This document shows, piece after piece, positions 25,499 to 38,480 of a stretch of DNA of 64,000 nucleotides. The notes below the pieces were generated by a model. That model did no database searches. It saw nothing but the letters and a program-made list of their open reading frames with translations, and was not told where the DNA came from. The stretch's first letter is position 1. Each line of letters opens with the position of its first letter. The DNA is from Phorcus lineatus. Its lineage: Eukaryota; Mollusca; Gastropoda; Trochida; Trochidae. The stretch covers positions 60,157,022 through 60,221,021 of the forward strand of contig OV121081.1 in NCBI GenBank assembly GCA_921293015.1. The letters run 5' to 3'. Both the position numbers and the translations under genes were made by a program.

Positions 25499-25854
25499 GT
25501 GAGCATTCTTATACTTTTATTACAAGCTAAAATTCTTATCACATAATTTGACACTTCATCAAAGTGTTTCGCTACGAATTTAATTTACAAGAATTATAAT
25601 TTTTCCCAAGCAAAATACTTGAAAACAGGCGTCGCGTTTGTAAAAAATATTCATGAAAACATCAAAACATAATGTGAAGATTAACGATACGTTAATGATA
25701 ACTTAGAATTAATCATCATCATTTCACAACAAAAAAATCACATGGAGCCAACGATTGTTCAAACCATACACTATATATTGTCGGTGCAAAAACGTGCAGG
25801 TCTGACGGACTCGATCCAGTTCGAACACGCTCGCACCAAACAAACCTTTTCACA

Positions 25855-25953
25855 ATGGCGTCCTCTCCCACGCAGTATGCAGCTGTATTAAGAACTCATA
25901 CAAATCGAGAAACCCTTCGTTCAAATTTTAGGGCAAATGTTTCGTTGTTGTAA
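25855..25953 (+). CDS. Short open frame with strong start context, possible first exon
   Basis: ATG at 25855 has a favourable context (CACAATGGCG) and opens 32 residues beginning MASSPTQYAAVLRTH, ending TTG TTG TAA at 25951-25953. The TAA lies inside TTGTTGTAATTG, where GTAATT could instead act as a weak splice donor. The preceding 60 bp contain an unusual density of CpG for this window, as around an unmethylated promoter. Codon choice is less AT-skewed than in chance frames. No protein family was recognised and no downstream exon was found. Confidence 0.25.
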   Translation: MASSPTQYAAVLRTHTNRETLRSNFRANVSLL

Positions 25954-25959
25954 TTGTGT

Positions 25960-26497
25960 ATCTAATTAGTTTAACAAAGGTTCATCGACTACACGTTAAG
26001 TAATCCGATACGAGTTATCGTTCTTGATACTTGCAACAAGACGTGATTGAAAGCAACTTCCAAGAGAAGAAATGTTGTTCAAACTTCAGATTAGTTGACA
26101 ATATTGACATACAAACGCGTTTCGATGCTTTCATTATATATTTCTCTTCAAGATATTGCCACTTTTATCTGTTGAAACGTTAAAAAATTGACAGGTTTTT
26201 CCAATTTTCGTTTCAACACTGCGTTCAGCCACTCGCCCGTTAGTAAGTAGGCCTAGGTACTGACGACGACACATATTCACATAAGCATATTCATGCGATA
26301 GCTTCTAAGAGTATTTTTGTTATGATCTTAATGTGTATCAAATATGAAAATCATGTAATGTATTACTTGGGGACCAAACTGTCGTTAGAAGTACATTGCG
26401 TAGCACTGTTGACTAATTTATACATCCTGAGATGTTTGGTTTTTACACGCGTATGAATACGGATCAGCTAACTGGTTATTTTAATTGCGTATGGTTA
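25960..26497. other. Non-coding stretch, no recognised element
   Basis: Somewhat richer in CpG than the window average, with no frame or repeat that could be supported. Confidence 0.4.
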
Positions 26498-26653
26498 ATA
26501 TATAGAATAACCAACTCGGTACGAGTGATTACGTGAAATATCCACTCGTAGAAATAATGTTCAGTCGCTCGCCAAGGCTCGCAACTGTGAACTTTATTTC
26601 AACTCGTGGATATTTCCCGTAATCACTCGTACCGAGTTGGTTATTCTCTAAAT
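26498..26653. mobile_element. Foldback (palindromic) MITE-like element, copy 1
   Basis: Two arms, 26498-26557 and 26594-26653, are near-perfect inverse copies: GAATAACCAACTCGGTACGA on the left mirrors TCGTACCGAGTTGGTTATTC on the right. The 36-bp centre is itself largely palindromic (GTTCA..CGCTCGCC against GGCTCGC..GTGAAC). The whole 156 bp could fold into one long hairpin. No target duplication was identified with confidence. Its end motif recurs at 33959-34066. Confidence 0.8.
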
Positions 26654-27756
26654 ATCCCACCGTCCCATTGATTCTAAGCATTCAACTTTGTAATCATAAA
26701 ATTAAAAAAATTCTAATGAAACCTTCAGTTGCAAGAAATTACTTTGTGTTCTGCTCAAGAAACAATAAAAACATAAAATACATGCAGGTAAAGGGAACAT
26801 TATTTACCCTTTTATACTAGGGCTATAAAAGGGTAGAAAAATGGAAATACGAATTAAAGCAAAGAAATAGGTAGGATGCTTTACATTTATCATCAATATG
26901 ATATGTCAAAGTGCATAAGTGTACAAATACTACCATCGGTCTGGATCAACAGTATACACTCAGTCATTTTTAATTAATCCCACTTATGCCAAAATGTTCA
27001 GCTATAGTTAACTAAATAAGAAACATGGCCGAGTTTCAGACCAATTATTTTATAAATATGCATTCCTAGTCAAGCATGAATAATCAACGACCTGTCTAAA
27101 CTATAACGATTTTCATTCACGCGTTATAATGTAAACACTACATCGTGTGTAATGAAAACATCCGGTTTCTGATGCCATTTCCGACAGCGAATGTTCTATA
27201 ACAACAAAACACTTGTACCACCTGTTTGTAAACATGCAGACGAGCTTCGGACGTATTGATTTTCACTGCTATGATGATAGCTAAATCTATATACATGAGA
27301 GTTAAATTATATATCCATTTTAAGATGGTTGTATATTCTTTATATTAGACTGAATTCCAAATAAAATAGCTTTAAGTGACAACATACAACTTACAAGTTT
27401 TTATCCATTCATCTGAATCTTACAGCGCTGCATGCGCAGTGCGACTAAGTCGCTCAAATATGATCGTTCATAATGCCGTTAATATTGGTGTTTTTATATT
27501 CAAACTAGATATGGTCATTAAGATTAATCGACCTCGATTTATCTTCGGCGTTTGTCCTATTTCAGCTCCCTGAAATCCTGTCAAGAAAATTTCTTATTTT
27601 GAAAGCTTTAATATCAAATAGTCCCCTTAGTTTTTTCGAGTGGGCAGCTGGACCGGATCCAACTCTAATTTTGCTTGTCTAGCAGAAACGACAAACCTTT
27701 CAGTTCCGTCTCCATGTATCTTTTTTAATCATAACGTATCATAACTGTGTTTAATG
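26654..27756. other. AT-rich non-coding stretch
   Basis: No gene or element could be supported. A 65-codon plus frame at 27376-27573 has no recognised motif. Confidence 0.4.
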
Positions 27757-27955
27757 AGTGTGTGGCTATGCATCGCGCTGAAACCTGGGAGCATCGTCTG
27801 CAAATAGCAAACCATGGGTGGTACTTGGCTGAATTTCAATGAAGCATTTCACCCAAACCTTACTGCGCGGAGAACAACTCTTATGCAGACAATGGTGCTA
27901 CCACTGAACTCTTGATCCGAAGCCGAACGCGCTAACCACTGCGGCATTCCGCCAC
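27757..27955 (-). mobile_element. tRNA-derived SINE, copy 1 (3'-shortened)
   Basis: On the minus strand it begins with a tRNA-like head, including an A-box-like TGGTTAGCGCGTTCGG (27923-27938) and a degenerate B-box zone. The body follows (GTTTGGGTGAAATG, CCACCCATGGTTTGCTA, GATGCATAGCCACA). Head and body align with copy 3 at 58208-58521 and the body with copy 2 at 38255-38480. The 3' tail of the family is missing, which indicates later deletion rather than ordinary 5' truncation. Confidence 0.78.
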
Positions 27956-27959
27956 TCTC

Positions 27960-30900
27960 GTCAAATTTATTGTTAGAGCAAAGAGGTCAACTATTGAAAT
28001 CTTTTAGAATGCAGTCAATCCAGTCTTAGCTGATGAAAAATGCAATCACGATCGTTTGCGATGCTAGACACAACGCTACAAACGCAAATAACCCTGAACT
28101 CTTTAATCTTTGTTTAATTTCTTTCAAACTTTTTAGGCTTCGATTTGCTTTAAAACAAACTCAAGAGATCAATAAGCAAGGGAAATTGAGGCCATGGATT
28201 GAATAATTTATTATTACACAGTACGCCAACGTCCAAGACTTTACGTTTGATTTGCAAACTTTGTATAAATTGCAAGTATGATGTGGACTTCTATTATTCA
28301 ACTTCACTGAAGTCTTCAATAATCAATTTCAAACTTTTAACATTGTCCTACATGAAAAATATTTTAAACATCAGTATTTTCTGTTCGGAAACAACACTAA
28401 AGTAATCGAATCGTAAACTTTATTAATTTCAAACGCACATTTGGACACAAAATAAGATGTTCTGACAACACCGTGAAACATTAAAAAGAAATGCGATGCA
28501 TTGTTAGTTTGGAGCCAGAACAACGTCAAAAGCAAATGGATCACAGATGAAAAATTGTGTCAGCGAATCTAAAACTACGATTGTTAGTGACAAAAATATT
28601 ATTCAACAATTCTATCTTAAAACAGCTGCGAAATTTAAAAAATATATTTTATAATAACCTGCTAATATAACGTGTTCTATTGAACCCAGTTATGAGTAGC
28701 AAACATTATACCGAATGATAAGTAATGCCATGCCATTAGAGAGGAGATTAATCATAAACTAAAATAAACATTCCTGATATACACCTGTAAAACAATCCGC
28801 TTACAAAGATTATTAATGTCAGGTTAATGTACTGAAAATGAATGGCTTCCATTAGGGTCAGTGTGACACATGTACTATAAGTGAAATTAAAATAGTTTTC
28901 ACAAGAAATTAAGAAACATGAATAGTTTTAAAGAAAACATCTTTATCATTCTAGGTAGCCATATATCGAATCGTAATGTTGACAGGGAAATTTCTAGGAC
29001 ATCTTAAGCTTATGTAAGATCTTTGATCACATCTCTGTAACATATTTCACCATCATGAAACATGCAAAGTAGACAAATTAAATGTGTTCCAGACTTTACA
29101 CGTTGCTTAATAGTTTGTTGGTAGTTTATGATAAAGAAAGGAGAAATTTTATCTAACTTTGCCAGATACACTAAACGATTAACGATTTTGTTCAATTAAT
29201 GCAACGAATCATGTATACTTCAGTACCTATCGTGCACTATGTGTAGTTTAGCTATTCAGTACTATCTGTAGCGTTTGTTACGTTAACTTTTGAACGTTAA
29301 TTAAGGAGATGAACATTTAACTAGCCACATTTGATTTTCTCTTAAAACATGTTCTTAATCAAGCATGGCGCGTACATGCACGATTTGTTGTTTGTTGTTG
29401 ATGATGATAATGGTGTTCATATGTCTGGCACTTACAAACCCACCGCTTGACCTTATGGTGTCGTGGCGTGGGTGCTTCAGAGACCCCGAGAGCTATGCCA
29501 GGTAGGAACACCAAAGCTGGAGAGGTCACCGGGTAGAAGCAAGACCAAACTTGAGTCATTCTAAAATAAGCCGTATGTATATCACTCTGCCTTTCTGTCC
29601 TTTTCCTCGTCCTCTCGATCCCTTTTCTAGGCTGTCCACTCTCTTTTGGATGATATCCATCCATACGTTTACTACATGAAATGTTGTTGAAAATACGTGA
29701 ACTCCAGCTCACTCACAAAACTCCTTTTTGACTGTACACACCTTTTCACCAAGTACGATTACAATGTATGTTAACATCTTTATGCCTCCAAAAGAAGCTA
29801 CTGATGTGACATTTACTTCATGTTTGTTATGGCATTTTCCCCACAAAACTGCAAAAACAACGACAGTAGAGATAGCTTGATAATCAATTGTTTTAGTGTA
29901 CATATACCTCTTATAATGCAGCAATGTGTTTTTGCCACTTGAGAATCCATGTTTGATACCCAAAGAGTATTCTCCGAACAGAATAGTTAGACATTACCAA
30001 ACCCATTCTGATGCAATGACGTATAAATGCCTCTCTAGTGCCTATCGCGGAAAAAAACATCTTGAGATCATAGTATTTCATACAGCTTCGATTCACTTTG
30101 TTGAGTTGTAACACAGTTCTAAAGTTAATCAACTTGGTAAACGCTACATCTATCGTTTACAGATTCACCTGTATGTACTTCAGCGTCTTGGTGAAAATGT
30201 CATGTAAATTTGGATTTTGTTTCAACGCAATGGACCCCGTTTGTCTTAAAATGCAAATGGATATCTCAATACCTTTGAGATAATATTTTTCGACTTATTA
30301 GGGGTCACCAAATAAGAACTCAAACAACTGGAGGGGACAGCTTTTTAAAGAATTCCTGTCATTGCGGACTAAAATATTAACTAAATAAAAATCACCACAT
30401 ATTCATTAATGTTGAAATAAGAAAACACATTCGTCACGTTAATCGTAGTTGGTCGCTTTTTAAAATCTCACATAGAAAATTTAAATGTATTCAATGTCCA
30501 TGTATACATGTGTTTGTAAGCACCTGCTTAATAAATCTGAAGATAGAAAAGTGTACTTACGGTTCTTTATACTCTCACAAGCGTAAAGTCTGACTTTCAT
30601 TACATCGACCATTACAGTTAAAATCCCGATTTTATGACTGCGTTGGCTTATACAATATTCAAGTCAGGTTAACTGTCCTAAGTATTTTCACCTACGTATT
30701 TGTTATTTGAGAGAAAACTGATGCAAGAGATAATGATTACATTACTTATCATTTAGCATCGGTTCATAAGAAACAACCATTTACATGTAAAGTATTGAAA
30801 TGCAACTAATGGAAACCTTGTTTGTAATAATCATTTCCTGCTGTGTTTATTTCATTCAATGAATGGTAAAACGGTATGTTTATCCAGTGTTGACAATACT

Positions 30901-33900
30901 TCCTGCTACAGAACGCGTGTTTTGTTGGTTCATATTAACGTGATACAACGAGACTTTCACTCACCTTGTCTCGCTAGCCTATTTTGGTTAATGTCAGTGT
31001 AATATTATGATAAGCAGTTAAAAAGAGAAAGGAAGATAAGACAGTGTGACCTGGACAACGACATTTAACTGCAAACTTGTTTGAGATCTAAAAAGATAGA
31101 AGTAAAGTATAATACCTAAATGCAGATTGTACTTAACATTGTCAAAGTTATATTACTTGTATTTAATATATATTTATTCAATTCTCACCCATTGAAAATA
31201 ATGATGTGACGTAGCTACCTCTGTTTGGAGAGAATGGTAGCTTGCCTGAAATGTATTTTGTCAACTTCGTTTACTGAGAAATATTAATCCAGCCATTCTA
31301 ATTGTTGATATTGTTCTGGTCTTCTTTAACTAAAATGAGTTTTATGTGAGGCCAATGCTACTGCAATTGCATTCGTGTGCTCCATATTTGAACTGGTTGA
31401 CCTTTGAACTCTTTTAACTGGCAAGGAGATCTAGCGTTTGTAATTAAAATCGCCATCTGTGTTTACTTAGTACTGCAAGTGACGTAGGGACATCCTCTCA
31501 CTGCTATGTTCCAAATATAAGATTTTACTGTTAACTGCAGATGGCATTGAAAATGCTTGAGAGCTTTTCACCTTGATTGTGGTTGATATTCATCTGTTTT
31601 TCTGTTTTGCTAACTGATCATTAAATGACTGTTATCAGTTGATTTATTTATTAAGTGTATGAAGTCGAGCTGTATATAAGATATGTATGGCAATTATACC
31701 ACAATTCACATTGATTTCTATTGTTTTTATCCGGCAAGCTTTGTACTTGTCAGTTTCTGAATCGGTGCGGTATACATGTATACATATTCCTTGGGCATGC
31801 ATAGTTAAATATTATTCGTTTTATGTAAAAACTCTGTTTTTGTATGTGTGATTTTTTAATTATCAAATAACTCTATACTATCCATAATATCCTCTCATCA
31901 CAGCCTGACAGGTCCACGAAATAAGGTTCTTAGTTCCCATTTCCTTTCACTAAATTTCTCCCTATTTTCTGCTAGGATCCGTCAACAAAATAGAGCTGTT
32001 TAATTACGTTCAATTTGAAACAACAATGAAACCGATCAGTTGTCCACACTTATTTTGAAATATAAAACTTGCTAAGTAGATTTAAACAAACTATAATGAT
32101 TTTATTCATGATTACTTCCCTGTCAGTATACACGTATGTACCAACCACTCACTGACATGATCCACGACACCAAGACTGTTACTTACTTTCCTGATGGATC
32201 TTCAGTTTTATTTTTTTTAAATTCTGAAATGTCTAAGTTCGTGTTGACAAAATGCGGTATTCGTAATTTAAATAACATACCTATTTATAAACTAAATTTA
32301 ACTTTAATTTTAAGTTTTCATGACAAAATATAATTTGATAATTCTCCTTCTACGGCCTGTGAAAAAAATCCACAAGACCTTTCTTCTATGACCTATTATC
32401 TCTTGGATTACATATACCTCTACAAAATCTTCTCTACCGTCCTCTGTCATCATTAATATTTCCCCGTTGTCAAGTGATTAAACTAGGAACATCGTCCAAC
32501 ATAAACACGTCGAAGTGCAGATGCATAATTGTGACATTCTGACTGTTGTTCTTACAGATTTCACAAAATTGGCTTCTTATTATTGGGGTCGTTCCAATTA
32601 GATGTAGTTAGGCAGCACCTGCTATTATTGTAAAGTTTGTTGCCATACATAAGCTACGAAGTTCTTACCTTTCGATTATTTAAAACACAAGTTGGCACTT
32701 GTTTTCTGATTATGCTTGGAAAAATGCATGCTTTTGTTCCGTTCATCTTGTTTTTAGCAAACATTATAAAAACGTAATTCAATAATGGTGAAAGAACGTC
32801 TGATTGCATTGCAAATATTGAATTATGTTTTGCAATTGAACGCATTTTGCAAATCAATATCCTTTGTTATTACATTTGTTACCACAAATCTAATACAATC
32901 CTCACTGGTGCGCAAGTTACTTTGAACATTTTCTATTGAAGTGTCAGATATCATTTCTTAAAATCAGTAGCTGAGGAACATTATTTGTACAATGTAATGT
33001 TATCTCAAATGGAGTGTATGTTTTTATCAAACTAAAATGGCATAACTTGATTTAGAACAGACAGCCTTTCATCTGTATCAACATTGTTTAGAGTGGTTAC
33101 CTGTATTTCACATTCATTGTTTGTGTTAGATCGAACTTCAGTTTTCTTTACACGTAAAAAAGAGGATTCCATTGTTTACAAATATGTGAAAGTATATATA
33201 AATTTGAGAGTGCATTTCCTAAAATTTTGTCAAGCATTTTATTGCACATTTGACTTTTTTTAGTCGCACAAAATACATATCACTCATGTCGACTTGTAAT
33301 TATGCAGTCCTACTGAAAAATGATTAAATTGTGAACTTTTAACAGTATTTCTTAACAAGCTATTATTTGGTTGATGAACGAAGCCAAGATTACACACATG
33401 TAGGAAAATGAAATCAGAGAATCTGTTGTCCACTATGCCCTAGGGATGAGACTTAGGTATCTGTGTCATAAAAGGGTATATGCGGGTTTTCTATCTATTT
33501 CATCTTTATATTCAACATACTTTCCTTTCCTTTGCTTATTAGAATTGTTGAAGGACAAAATTTAAAGTATTGCTGTGCTAATGTCGGTTTAAAGCGGTAA
33601 GATATATTTCTAACTGCAATCTTATTTTACCAGAAAAGACATTGCTTGGTAAAAAGACAACTTCAGACATATACATTCATTTTATGAACGGAAGATCGTG
33701 AAAATAATGATCATGTAAAAACGAGCATGATCTTATTTTTGCAATTTAGTGAACGAAATCTAAAAATCCACACTTTTTCGTTCAACTTAAATTGTTTCCT
33801 GTAGTATTATACAAAAAGATGTTGTTTCCACCACTTATCATTACCCAATGAGTGAACGACAAGTAGGTAGTAAAGTATGACAGTGAGCTTTCCAATAACA

Positions 33901-33958
33901 TTTTTGCACACATATTTTCCCATCAACACTTCTTTCAAAATGAGATACTATGACTATA
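27960..33958. other. Long AT-rich non-coding stretch
   Basis: About 6 kb with no gene or element that could be supported. The one local oddity is 29380-29720, which is higher in GC, open for 117 codons on the minus strand, and ends on that strand in a CAT/CAA-rich tail. It may be the 3' end of an unrecognised retroelement. Confidence 0.4.
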
Positions 33959-34066
33959 AGAATAATCAACAATATGCGAGGAATTACGATTTATCTGTCC
34001 TTATTGTTATAAATTCCGAGCTTTAGCGAGATAAACCGTAATTCCGAGCTTCGAGTTGGTTATTCT
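33959..34066. mobile_element. Foldback element, copy 2 (related ends)
   Basis: Arms 33959-33996 and 34029-34066 are imperfect inverse copies of 38 bp. The outer word of the right arm in reverse complement, AGAATAACCAACTCG, is the same as in the foldback at 26498-26653. Inner sequences differ (GGAATTACGGTTTATCT here). Two hairpins sharing an end but not a centre suggest one family of diverged foldback elements. Confidence 0.65.
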
Positions 34067-36268
34067 TTTTCTTACCCAAGTAAAATCTAAGAATATTTAC
34101 GGTACTTTTGGAAAATACCTTTGTGAAGGCGAGGTGCAAGTAAACTCGGTCATTGTATTCATGCGCGACGAACAACGATTATGTCATGGCGCAGTTAAAT
34201 GTAGTCTCTGCAATTCATTACATGTTTGGGGATCATATATTAAGCAAGACAATACTCAATAAACGAAATAATAAAACAAACCATGTATAAAACAGTTTAC
34301 GTTTCATATTATTCCATACAAAATTAAAAACAATGTTTGTGGTGAAGTCTTTTTGACACGGGTAGGCTGGACTCAATGAACGAATGAATAGAAATAGTTC
34401 TGTAAGCCAATCAGATCTCGAGTTATTTTTAGAAAAACTTTAATTCCTGTGACCATTATGAAAACTTTAATACCCGGCATATTTGTGCCTGCTTGGGTAA
34501 GAATTTCCCTTGAGGTATCCATTCAAACATCATCAGTAAAGTTCAACTTACTTACGTAAACTATCTAGCAATTGAGGAAGATGTACATTACCTTGAGAAG
34601 AGAAGATTATCATGGACAGAAAAATAAGTAAGACATCTAGTAGCAGAGATTATTGGTTGTTAGAAAATTATTGTATTATTTTTACAAACGCGATCTTTGT
34701 CTCGAGGACATGTCGGAAATATATTACCTTTATGCTCTTCTTAAGCTTTTGAATCTACGTGTACTATCAAAAGAGGATATCGTGCTAATGTGCGTATCTG
34801 TAAGTAAATAGCTTCCATTAAGGTCACAGTCAGAGATAACTATTTTATTTAGTTATCAAGGATATAGCGGAAATAGAACAGTAGTCTTACTTTGCAAATG
34901 AGAAATAGTAGATTGGCGATGTTATTCAACTGTAAAAATACAGGAAATACCCTTGTTTTCGCCTTTCATTAGCGTTCTCTAAACTGTAAATAAAATCAAA
35001 TAGAAATTTTATTCAGAAATTATTTTCATGGATTTCTAAAGCATTACAAAATAATAGGTAACGTATTGAAGATTTGGACGTTACCTGATTTACATTGAGT
35101 TTTATGTTTTTCGCATATGCATGCTCATCATAGAATACATTTTCTGCAGACGTACACCATCTTCTATATTTATCTTGCCTTTTAATGTCCAACGGAAATT
35201 TTTATACTAAATAATGAATAAATAAACTTGATAAAATAAGAAATAAAGCAAACTCAAAATGATATCTGTATCAACAATAATACTCTTAATCTAAACTGCA
35301 CTGAAAGAAAATTAAACATTATGAAAAGGTGTCAATAAACCAGAAAATAGTTAGGATACATACATATTCTAACTTAACCAAACAATATAAGCTATTTTTT
35401 TATTTGTAAGGCCAAAATCGGGATTCAACATGCTTTTGCCTTTGTCTTTACAATTTGTAATATTTGATGGGAACATCACAATGTTATATACGATACATGC
35501 AACTGGGACATACACATATTGATTAAAGCACTGTTTATAAACTCGTCTTAATTCAATTACATTTCCCGACTTTCATGATGATGATTATAAAGGTTAAACA
35601 TTAATAACTTGCAAGTCAAGAGATATGTCAGTATAGTTAAGACCATGAAGTGAATAATACTTTGAAAAAATAGTTAAGAGATATCTGTCCACCAATGCAT
35701 AAATGCAGATGTCGTTGGTTAGTTAACTTCAGTTAAAGTCAATTACATTGGGAACATCCCGTAAATAATTATATCAATGGTGAATCCTGAAAGGTGAACT
35801 AGATGCCGGAACTTGTAGAGGGAAAGGGTAATTAATATATGTCTCATGAGCATTGCTTCATTGAACTATAACTATGGTCTATCTTACTCGAATTTGGATA
35901 TTCATGTTACTAACATGTAGCATGGTATACACTTCAAACATGCATACAGCAACAGCTCTCGTCTCAAAATGAACAAATTATATGTTGGTTGAAATCTGTA
36001 TGGTTACAACATTCTTTTAGGTTAGTTCAGGATAAGGATATACTGTCAAGTTAGGTTAAGGATATGTCATAGAGTCATTTGCCTTAAAGAAACAGACCTA
36101 AGTCTATCCCTACAGAGACCTTCTCTCGCCACAGAGGGAACTCCGTCAATGATTCCTATACAATATCTGTCCTAATTTATGCGTTCCGCGGTCTAGAAAT
36201 GTAGAAATCTGATTGGATGCAATCAAGGTATTCGTTGACTCAGCGACGCCGTTTCAAATATTTCCGTA
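34067..36268. other. AT-rich non-coding stretch
   Basis: No gene was recognised. An inverted pair TCTTACCCAAG / CTTGGGTAAGA near 34069 and 34492 might mark the ends of another small element, but similarity beyond the motif is weak. Confidence 0.4.
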
Positions 36269-36879
36269 CAGCTGCATACCGAAAGTTTGTTCACTTACCA
36301 CTGAATCGTAGTGAAAATATCATGTAATTTGAGTTCGTTTCAACGTCAATAGAATAACTTAAGCAAGACTGACAATGGATTACCCATTGTTAATGTGTGA
36401 AATAGCCAATCTTAAACTCATTTTGGCATTATCTGGTCAGTCGTACAAAAATTCGAATTTTTGCATATTGATATAGACAGAAGAGAAATTTTGATTTCGT
36501 AAAAAGTCGAATAAAATGTTCCATATCGACTCTCTGAGATTAAAATCAACATAATCAAATTGACTTTGTGCTAAGAAACAAACGTGACTATTTTTAAAGA
36601 AGTTGATAACTTATAAAGGAGTTTATGGAGAAAAATAAATATTAGTGTTTTCGGAACTTGACCCCTGGTCATTTCAATGACTTGCGAAAACTGTTGCGGG
36701 TAATTGTGGGCTATGATAAACCTTTGCATTAAAGAAGAATGGGTCTGCATATGTGTATTGAATATTCAATATTATACCTTTCTTTTTCGCAACGCTACGA
36801 TACCTCAAAGGCATCTTAAATTACATGATATTTGCACTAGTATAGTCAGGTATGTAAACAAACTTTTGGCATGCAGCTG
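36269..36879 (+). mobile_element. TA-flanked MITE, copy B
   Basis: The ends CAGCTGCATACC and GGCATGCAGCTG are inverse copies, and the inverted repeat extends about 60 bp inward (to CATGTAATTT / AAATTACATG). TA lies on each side (36267-36268 and 36880-36881). The length is 611 bp with no coding frame of note. It matches copy A at 21489-22120 in reverse orientation along most of its length. TIR length, TA duplication and size fit a Tc1/mariner-type MITE. Confidence 0.85.
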
Positions 36880-36881
36880 TA

Positions 36882-38254
36882 TGCTTTCGGAGAGCTAATT
36901 ACGTTATTAAAATATGCAAATTGCACTTTAAGTCATATTCAAATAGCACAATGTCGTGTTATTTTGTTTGTGACGATTCACTGAGTTGAATATGTTTCAC
37001 CCAGGGAAAAACAACCTTGCAATCCAAAACGGTCTCTTATGTAAATGCAAAGCATCAGATGCTTTATTAAAAAGTGAATAGAATTGCGCTGTAAGTCGTT
37101 CACATCCAGCTATCATGGAACTTGGCACTGTACTCACCAAAGCCTAATATGTGGATGACCTCCACCTTTCAAGAAAGCATGCATCTCACTTTAAAAGTTC
37201 ATAAATACTTCTTCGCTTTGGAAACGAGATCTTTTATCTGTAAACTCCAACATCATTTAAGGATATTAAAACCGTATCTAAATAGTTAATGCGACGAAAA
37301 AAAAATCAATAAATACATGAAAGATTATGTCTTCATTGTATGAAATCGTATACCGTATCGGACGCATTTTTCGGGAGCTAGTGAGAAAGGTTTGACATGA
37401 TATTAGCAATATTCGTGATATTTAACAAGTAAGGAATTATGCAAATGAGCTTATAAGCGAACTGAGTACTATTATCTTAAGTCAGGTTTTGAAAATTAAT
37501 TAAATATCAGAAGTTTGATAGGTATTGTAGTCATATCACATCCGAGTTTGGATTTTTGTTACCATGACGTCACTCTGTCCAATGATTACTTTCTTGCCTC
37601 TGTGTCACTGTTGACAGCTAAGAACATTAACATCTCTACACGCATAAGGCAATGACTTCTTCCCTCATTTAAAAACAATCCAGTCCGAATTCTTTGTGGC
37701 GATAGACACTTACATTCAACCCACGTAATCAACTCTGACAAAAAATGTTTCCTTTATTTAGTTTCTTTCAAAGTTTTTCAATTTCGGTTTGTTTTGATTC
37801 GAGCTCACACAATCAATAAGCAAGAGACATGGAGGTTTAAGGGTGAGTGGAATAATATCTGACAACATTATAAATTATTTGCCACTTACATGTCAATACA
37901 TATTCACTTGTATATATTGTCAATGGAGACAATGGGTACAACGAATCTTGATATAGGAAGGTAATAGAGTTCATAAGTGTTTAAAAGTGATCAAGATGCC
38001 ATGGAAATCTTGAAAATAAAGTCGAGCTATCGTAGTTTATTGGTTTCTGTGTCCCTAAGTGTTGGGTTTCATCAAAACATTGGTATAATCACCAGTTAAT
38101 TTATGTTTTTATTTTGCATATCAATTATACTACAGATATACACTTGAACATTTGACAAAGATATTACAGATATACCATTGAACATTTGACAAAGATTCTT
38201 AACAAGATTAGATTTTTCATCTGGTGGATAGCGCAAATATGTCTGCATTAGAGA
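36882..38254. other. AT-rich non-coding stretch
   Basis: Nothing recognisable apart from a partly repeated phrase (TTGAACATTTGACAAAGAT) at about 38143-38200, a short local duplication. Confidence 0.4.
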
Positions 38255-38480
38255 ATTGTTCTACATGCACGATTTGGGTGCAATGTTGAATTTCAGCGCA
38301 GTAACACCCATGGTGAAATAACACCTATGGTTCGCAATTTCCAGCCGATGTTCGCATTTATTACCACAATACATAACCACAGAGATGTTGCGAGCTTTCT
38401 CTCTGCAATGATACTTGCTGCCGTGATATAAGTGATATACTCTTGAAAGAGGCGTTAAACTCCAAATCACCTCGTCCCGC
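38255..38480 (+). mobile_element. tRNA-derived SINE, copy 2 (5'-truncated)
   Basis: It aligns with copy 3 from GTTCTACATGCAC through TTTGGGTGCAATG, AATTTCAGCGCAGTA, TGTTGCGAGCTTTC and TGATATAAGTGATATACTCT to GGCGTTAAACTCCAAATCACC. The tRNA-like head is absent, as expected from incomplete reverse transcription. Confidence 0.8.

Noticed and set aside
29359-29712. 117-codon minus frame with a CAT/CAA-rich end
   Set aside because: May be the 3' end of a retroelement, but no second copy or known motif was found in the window.
34069-34502. Possible MITE between TCTTACCCAAG and CTTGGGTAAGA
   Set aside because: Inverted similarity beyond the 11-bp word is weak and no target duplication is evident.
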